Source: Verrucomicrobiota bacterium (GTDB taxonomy: Bacteria; Verrucomicrobiota; Verrucomicrobiia; Chthoniobacterales; UBA10450). From it: a stretch of DNA of 56,712 nt. Below the pieces are notes generated by a model. That model had not been told where the DNA came from, searched no databases, and saw only the letters and a list, made by a program, of their open reading frames with translations. Positions 52,035 to 56,712 of the stretch are shown here, in pieces (the first letter of the stretch is position 1; the number at the start of each line of letters is the position of its first letter). Both the position numbers and the translations under genes were made by a program. The stretch is taken from contig QHNJ01000018.1 in NCBI GenBank assembly GCA_003218395.1, positions 1-56,712 on the forward strand, given 5' to 3'.

Positions 52035-53198
52035 ATGGAAATTTCCGAACGCGCCGCTCAACTCAGCCCTTCGCTCACGCTCTCGATCGACAGTAAGGCC
52101 AAAGCCATGAAAGCCGAAGGGATCGATGTTTGCGGTTTCGGCGCAGGGGAACCAGATTTCGATACGCCAGAACATATCAAAAAGGCAGCGATCGAGGCGT
52201 TGGAGGCTGGCTTCACGAAATATACTCCCAGCGCGGGCATCCCGGAATTGCGCCAGGCGATTTCGGAAAAATTGGCTGTCGACAACGACCTCAACTATCG
52301 CGCCGCCCAAGTCATCGTGAGTAACGGCGCAAAGCACGCATGTTACAACGCCATTCTCGCAACGTGCCAGGCAGGCGATGAAGTCATCATCCCAGCGCCA
52401 TATTGGGTCAGCTATCCCGACATGGTTAGATTGGCCGGGGCCGAGCCAGTAATCGTGCCAACCAGCGAGCGCAATTCCTGGAAATTTCGCGCGTCAGATT
52501 TTGAAAATGCGATGACGCCGCGCACAAAGATGTTGATCCTGAACAGTCCGGGCAATCCGACCGGCTCCGTTTACACGCGCGAGGAAATGCAGGCGATTGT
52601 GGATGTTGCCGCTGAAGAGGACATTTATATCTTGTCAGACGAAATTTACGAGAAGCTCGTTTACGACGGCGCAAAGCACGTAAGCGTCGCGTCGCTCTCG
52701 AAGGAAGCCTACGATCTCACGATCACAATCAACGGGTTCAGTAAATCCTATGCGATGACGGGTTGGCGCCTCGGCTATCTTGCCGCGCCGGAAGCGGTGG
52801 CCAAAGCGGTCGATTCCATTCAAAGCCACACCACTGCAAATCCTTCCTCCTTTTCACAATATGGCGCACTCGCTGCCTTGAAGGGCGACCAGCAACCGCT
52901 GGCTGATATGCGCGAGGAGTTCGATATGCGTCGCAATTACATGTTCGATCGCGTCTCGAAAATTCCGAACGTGACCGCAGTCAAACCGCAGGGCGCGTTC
53001 TATGTGCTAGTCAACATCAGCCAGCTCGGACTGACTTCTCAAAATTTCGCCGACCGTTTGTTGAGCAAAGCCAATGTCGCCGTTATTCCCGGAGCCGCAT
53101 TCGGCGACGACCGCACCATCCGGCTTAGCTACGCCACGAGCATCGACGTCATCAAAAAAGGCTTGGACCGCTTCCAAGATTTTTGCCGGACGCTCTGA
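52035..53198 (+). CDS. Class I/II PLP aminotransferase (aspartate aminotransferase-like)
   Basis: The ATG at 52035 gives 387 residues; a TTG 30 bp upstream is less likely. The family motifs are GAGEPDFDTPEHIKKAA, YTPSAGIPELRQAI, NSPGNPTGSVY, SDEIYEKLVYDG and the PLP-lysine segment NGFSKSYAMTGWRLGY with Lys237. R-L-S-Y near the end is the carboxylate-binding Arg region. It is most similar to the AspC subgroup I-gamma type, which transfers amino groups from Asp, and sometimes aromatic residues or prephenate, to 2-oxoglutarate. The exact substrate cannot be told from sequence. Confidence 0.94.
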   Translation: MEISERAAQLSPSLTLSIDSKAKAMKAEGIDVCGFGAGEPDFDTPEHIKKAAIEALEAGFTKYTPSAGIPELRQAISEKLAVDNDLNYRAAQVIVSNGAKHACYNAILATCQAGDEVIIPAPYWVSYPDMVRLAGAEPVIVPTSERNSWKFRASDFENAMTPRTKMLILNSPGNPTGSVYTREEMQAIVDVAAEEDIYILSDEIYEKLVYDGAKHVSVASLSKEAYDLTITINGFSKSYAMTGWRLGYLAAPEAVAKAVDSIQSHTTANPSSFSQYGALAALKGDQQPLADMREEFDMRRNYMFDRVSKIPNVTAVKPQGAFYVLVNISQLGLTSQNFADRLLSKANVAVIPGAAFGDDRTIRLSYATSIDVIKKGLDRFQDFCRTL

Positions 53199-53284
53199 TA
53201 ATCGCGGATTGGCGATAGCGGATTTTCGATTTCAATTTGAATTCGTAGCGGAATCAGTCCGTAATCCGCATTCAGAAATCCTGT

Positions 53285-54859
53285 ATGTCTTTCGGCTCCC
53301 TCGCGCTTATTCTCCACGCGCATCTGCCGTTCGTCCGCCACCCCGAATACGAGCATTTCTTCGAAGAAGACTGGCTCTTTGAAGCAATCACCGAGACTTA
53401 CATTCCGTTGCTACAAATGATGCAGCGATTAGTGAACGACGGCATGCCATTCAAGCTCACGATGTCGATCACGCCAACGCTCTGCGCGATGTTGGAGGAC
53501 GAACTCTCGCGCGGGCGCTACGTGCGACATCTCGATCTTTTGATCGATCTGGCCGCGCGCGAGCGAAAGCGAAACCGGAATCATCCGGAACTTCGAGAGC
53601 TAGCCAGCTTTTATTTAGACATTTTTTCGGAAAGCCGGCGCTTCTTTGTGGACGAAAGGAAATGCGATCTGCTTTCCGGTTTTCGCGAAATCCGGGAGAC
53701 GGGCGCGCTTGAAATCATCGCCTGCGCTGCGACGCACGGTTTACTTCCCATTCTTCACCAGCACTCACGCGAAGCCGCACGCTCGCAGGTGTTGATCGGA
53801 CGAGATGTGTATGTCGATCTTTTCGGCGCCGAGCCGGCTGGTTTTTGGTTGCCAGAATGCGCTTATGCGCCCGGACTGGAAACGCTGCTCCAAGAAGCGA
53901 ACATTCGCTGGTTCATTCTCGACACGCACGGATTGCTGTTTGGAACACCGCGACCGCAGCGCGCGATTTATGCACCGTGCTATACTCAAGCGGGCCCAGC
54001 CGCTTTCGCGCGTGACCGTGATTCAAGCCGGCAGATTTGGAGCGCGCAGGAGGGTTATCCGGGCGATCCAGCTTATCGTGAATTTTATCGTGACGTTGGT
54101 TTCGACCTTCCAATGGAGCATTTGGGGCGAATTGCACGCGGGCAGAGAAAATTCGCCGGCATGAAATATCATCGCATTACCGGCCTCGGCGAAGAGAAGG
54201 AATTATATGATCGCGAGGCAGCAGAGAAAGCGGCGGAGACGCACGCCATTCACTTTCTAGAACAGCGACGACGGCAAATTCGGGAAATCAGCGCAGTCGG
54301 CTTTGATCCGGTGATTGTGGTACCTTTCGATGCCGAATTATTTGGCCACTGGTGGTTCGAAGGGCCGCGTTTTCTTGAACATGTCATTCGTAAAGCCGCC
54401 AGGGAACAGGACCTTTACCTGACAACGCCGAGCGAATACCTTGCCGCTCATCCGACGCTGCAAACTATTCAGCCAGGTGCTTCGACATGGGGTGAAAACG
54501 GTCATCTCAGCGTCTGGCTGGACCAGAGCAACGCTTGGGTTTATCCGCGTCTGCATGTCGCAACGGAGCGCCTGTGCAAGAGCGCACGCGCGCACGCAGA
54601 TAATTCGAAATCGATGGCAAATCGTATCCTCAAACAGCTCGCACGCGAACTCTTGCTGGCACAATCGAGCGACTGGGCGTTCCTGATGAAAACGGGAACC
54701 GCCGCAGAGTATGCTGCCAAACGGACGTCAGCTCATCTCTTCCGCTTCAACCGTTTGCATGATCAGTTTGCGACAAATGATGTCGATGAGGAATTTCTGC
54801 GCGCCTGCGAATGGCGCGACAATCTTTTCCCGAACGTGAACTGGCGCTATTACATTTGA
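53285..54859 (+). CDS. GH57 family (DUF1957-type) alpha-glucan branching enzyme
   Basis: The protein has 524 residues, typical for GH57 branching enzymes. It starts with ALILHAHLPFVRHPEYEHFF. The predicted nucleophile Glu191 is in FWLPECAYAPG. The acid/base Asp349 is in VVPFDAELFGHWWFEGP. A W/E/N-rich closing domain with STWGENGHLSVWLDQSNAWV and the C-terminal helical domain follow. It likely introduces alpha-1,6 branches into glycogen; no other glycogen gene is in the window. A short spacer with GATTTTCGATT-type repeats precedes it. Confidence 0.92.
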   Translation: MSFGSLALILHAHLPFVRHPEYEHFFEEDWLFEAITETYIPLLQMMQRLVNDGMPFKLTMSITPTLCAMLEDELSRGRYVRHLDLLIDLAARERKRNRNHPELRELASFYLDIFSESRRFFVDERKCDLLSGFREIRETGALEIIACAATHGLLPILHQHSREAARSQVLIGRDVYVDLFGAEPAGFWLPECAYAPGLETLLQEANIRWFILDTHGLLFGTPRPQRAIYAPCYTQAGPAAFARDRDSSRQIWSAQEGYPGDPAYREFYRDVGFDLPMEHLGRIARGQRKFAGMKYHRITGLGEEKELYDREAAEKAAETHAIHFLEQRRRQIREISAVGFDPVIVVPFDAELFGHWWFEGPRFLEHVIRKAAREQDLYLTTPSEYLAAHPTLQTIQPGASTWGENGHLSVWLDQSNAWVYPRLHVATERLCKSARAHADNSKSMANRILKQLARELLLAQSSDWAFLMKTGTAAEYAAKRTSAHLFRFNRLHDQFATNDVDEEFLRACEWRDNLFPNVNWRYYI

Positions 54860-54901
54860 TGTCACCTCAAGCGGAATCGAGACGTCTCTTACTTTTGAAG
54901 A

Positions 54902-55627
54902 ATGACTAGAAAAGTTAACGTTCCGATTTTGATCGCCTTGGTATCAGCTTGTACGGCATTCGCGCAAGAATCGCCGACGGCAACTCCTCCGCCAGCGCCA
55001 GAGAAATCTGCTACGCCATCGCCAACGCCGGAACAAACGCCTTCGGCGCCACCTACCCGGACTGTTCGACTTAGTTTCGTTCCGCCGCCGCTCGAGGGCA
55101 CGATTAGCCTCGGCATCTACGATGGTAGTGGCAAGCTCGTGCGTGTCCTCCATCAGGAAGCTGAATTGAACGAATTCACAATCGGCGCGGACGCGCTGGT
55201 AACGCAATGGGACGGCAAGAATGACGATGGCGCAAATTTACCCGCTGGAAAATATCACGCCCGCGGTTATCTCGTCGGCCATTTTACGGTCGAAGACCTC
55301 GGCCATGCGATGACTCTGCCTTTGGAAAATAATGCGACCGCCAACGTAAAAGTGAAACTGATGCCGAATCCCCTGGCGAACGACAAACGCTCGATTGTCG
55401 ACCTTGGCGTCGGATTTGACAGCGATGGGAGCTACTTGAAAACGATCGACGAGCTGCCGTTATTCACCGTGAGCGAGACGCCAAACTTAGTCCGCGCATT
55501 AATCACAAAAAAGAGTGAAAAATCAGTCGATGTTTGGCAGGATGACGGCACACTAATTCATCAATTCCGTGTCTCTAACGTGGACAAGATGATGGCGTTT
55601 GATTGCGGCGAGTTCGAATTGAAATGA
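54902..55627 (+). CDS. Secreted protein with a FlgD-like Ig fold
   Basis: The protein has 241 residues. A signal peptide (VPILIALVSACTAFAQ) is followed by a Pro/Thr/Ala-rich linker (about 22-52). A FlgD_ig-like domain then covers about 65-125, with LGIYDGSGKLVRVLHQEAEL, WDGKNDDGANLPAGKYHARG. The remaining about 110 residues are beta-rich and unassigned. It is probably periplasmic or surface-associated. It follows the GH57 gene by 42 bp. No homologue with known function was recognised. Confidence 0.82.
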   Translation: MTRKVNVPILIALVSACTAFAQESPTATPPPAPEKSATPSPTPEQTPSAPPTRTVRLSFVPPPLEGTISLGIYDGSGKLVRVLHQEAELNEFTIGADALVTQWDGKNDDGANLPAGKYHARGYLVGHFTVEDLGHAMTLPLENNATANVKVKLMPNPLANDKRSIVDLGVGFDSDGSYLKTIDELPLFTVSETPNLVRALITKKSEKSVDVWQDDGTLIHQFRVSNVDKMMAFDCGEFELK

Positions 55628-55752
55628 ACGAGACTGTAGTCGCCGCGCTGCGCGCGACGCGACCGCGGCGTCGACACGGAATCAGCGAATCAGCTACGCA
55701 CGATCGATGATCACAAGCTCCCCTGGATAGGGCCGGTCTCTCGCTTTGCTCC

Positions 55753-55947
55753 CTAATCCAGCGCGCGCCGGATTCTCCCGAACATAATTCCAAAGGCTAC
55801 ATTTACGGAATTTGTCGCCAGAAGTTTCCTCCGCCGATATGCGCAAAATGTCACGAAGAAAACAGGATTGTTTACAAATATTCGGCCAAGTCTTGGCGGA
55901 AAGCGTGGGTACTCATTCATGATTCTCGATCTACGCAAAGTTGCCAT
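55753..55947 (-). pseudogene. N-terminal remnant of a REP-associated tyrosine transposase (RAYT)
   Basis: The 64-codon frame reads RFPPRLGRIFVNNPVFFVTF followed by CAYRRRKLLATNSVNVAF, the N-terminal strand of Y1/RAYT transposases (x-x-Y/F-F-V-T-F-C-x-x-R-R-K). It then runs into unrelated sequence and stops, so the His-x-His and Tyr catalytic parts are missing. CTGTAGTCG (55634-55642) and CGGCTACAG (56021-56029) lie on either side in inverted orientation. The rest of the 440-bp spacer before lpxC has no other gene, only a short hairpin at 56004-56022. Confidence 0.6.
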
Positions 55948-56003
55948 CCTGCGGGTAGTGTTCTTTTGACGCCGAGTATAGCAACAAGCTCATAAGAGAA
56001 GTT

Positions 56004-56029
56004 CGCTTCGCACAGCGAAGCGGCTACAG
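56004..56029. repeat. Hairpin plus CGGCTACAG arm upstream of lpxC
   Basis: CGCTTCGC/GCGAAGCG with an ACA loop (56004-56022) runs directly into CGGCTACAG (56021-56029), the right-end sequence of the elements at 17881-17991 and 26619-26697. Confidence 0.6.
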
Positions 56030-56068
56030 GGTTGGCAATCGCAGCATATCTCTGTTTAGTTAGCGCGC

Positions 56069-56712
56069 ATGGCCGTTTCTCCGGAGTTTCAACATACCGT
56101 TAGCAAGACCGCCAGCCTTAGCGGCACGTCCCTGCACACCGGCGAAAAAGTTTCGCTGAAGTTGCATCCGGCGCCTGTCGGCTACGGGATTAAGTTCAAG
56201 CGCAAGGATTTGCAGGACGAGCCGACAATTGACGCCAAGATCGAGAATCTCAAAACCGTTGAGCGCGCGACGACCATCGGCGAAGGCTCCGTGCGCGTGC
56301 ACACAGTCGAGCACGTTCTCGCCGCTCTTTCAGCGATGGGCGTGGACAACGCCATTGTGGAAATGGACGCAAACGAACCGCCGATCGGTGACGGCAGCGC
56401 GCAGCTCTATGTCGATCTCATCAAGAGAGCCGGTGTGACCGTTCAGGAAGAGCCGCGAAAGTTCTTCGACGTGCGCGAACCGATGCATGTGGAATCTAAA
56501 ACCGGCGCGCTGCTTGTTTTGCTGCCGGATGAGAAATTTCGGATCTCATGTACGCAAGCCGGTCCAAATAATCGGTTCCCGCAATATCTGTCGATGGAAG
56601 TCACACCGGCTGCTTTCGAGCGCGAGATCGCTCCGGCACGGACATTTGTTTACTACGAAGATGTTCAGCCGCTCATGGAGAAAAATCTGATCAAGGGCGG
56701 CAGCCTCGAAAA
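56069..56712 (+). CDS. lpxC: UDP-3-O-acyl-N-acetylglucosamine deacetylase, C-terminus beyond window
   Basis: The frame is open from the ATG at 56069 to the window end (214 codons). LSGTSLHTGEKVSLKLHPAP opens domain I, and the zinc-binding segment is VRVHTVEHVLAALSAMGVDN with His78 and Glu81-His82. EPPIGDGSAQLYVDLI and ARTFVYYEDVQPLMEKNLIK follow as in LpxC. It commits the pathway to lipid A, showing a Gram-negative outer membrane. In this phylum LpxC is sometimes fused to FabZ; the window ends too early to tell. Confidence 0.95.
   Translation, partial: MAVSPEFQHTVSKTASLSGTSLHTGEKVSLKLHPAPVGYGIKFKRKDLQDEPTIDAKIENLKTVERATTIGEGSVRVHTVEHVLAALSAMGVDNAIVEMDANEPPIGDGSAQLYVDLIKRAGVTVQEEPRKFFDVREPMHVESKTGALLVLLPDEKFRISCTQAGPNNRFPQYLSMEVTPAAFEREIAPARTFVYYEDVQPLMEKNLIKGGSLE

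Overview
The window reads as a chromosomal contig of a soil-type Verrucomicrobium, probably of the Chthoniobacterales/Spartobacteria branch. This is inferred from mid-50s GC, LpxC (an outer-membrane organism), GlnS together with a GltX gene, a short NadA, RES-Xre, lipase-maturation-factor and DUF6249 genes, and spacers full of ATTCG/AATCGAAAATC-like and CTGTAGCGG...CCGCTACAG repeats. No sequence search could be run, so the taxonomy is an inference.

Layout. 1-5.5 kb is accessory: a secreted Asp-box (BNR) protein cut by the window edge, a RES-Xre toxin-antitoxin pair, a CPBP membrane protease, tRNA-Arg(CCT), then two unfamiliar genes, one with a HEPN-like RNxxxH motif and one AlbA_2/Schlafen-like. 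Related direct repeats separate the first modules. 5.6-9.6 kb holds a secreted peptidoglycan-binding protein, a YihY/BrkB membrane protein, a LuxR regulator and a small unknown. 9.7-14.9 kb is a TetR-MFP-RND efflux operon with a clear operator. 15.1-16.9 kb carries a probably acquired choice-of-anchor-P protein and the remains of an M13 peptidase gene.

16.9-31.1 kb is mostly housekeeping: tilS, a damaged gltX, glnS, aroE, proC, nadA, an M19 dipeptidase, a beta-CASP metallohydrolase, xthA, a DUF393-lipase maturation factor fusion, infA and an ElaB/YqjE-like envelope-stress set. 31.1-34.5 kb has two PilT-type ATPases and an alcohol dehydrogenase. 34.6-39.8 kb is a second efflux operon, MarR-MFP-RND, with a 24-bp palindromic operator. 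After a GT39 glycosyltransferase comes the translation/RNA operon nusA-infB-rbfA-nrnA-truB-ribF (41.4-48.3 kb). Then come an ECF sigma/membrane-protein operon, tRNA-Gly(GCC), a DUF1326 protein, a tandem nucleoside-diphosphate kinase, an aminotransferase, a GH57 enzyme, a secreted Ig-like protein, a RAYT remnant and the start of lpxC.

Most notable points: (1) gltX has lost roughly 40 codons plus one base, yet its correct C-terminus survives in another frame; (2) the HEPN-like plus AlbA_2-like pair beside a tRNA and a toxin-antitoxin cassette is the best candidate for an undescribed defence or stress module; (3) a family of palindromic CTGTAGCGG elements coexists with a decayed RAYT transposase, and part of one element lies inside the coding region of the lipase maturation factor gene.
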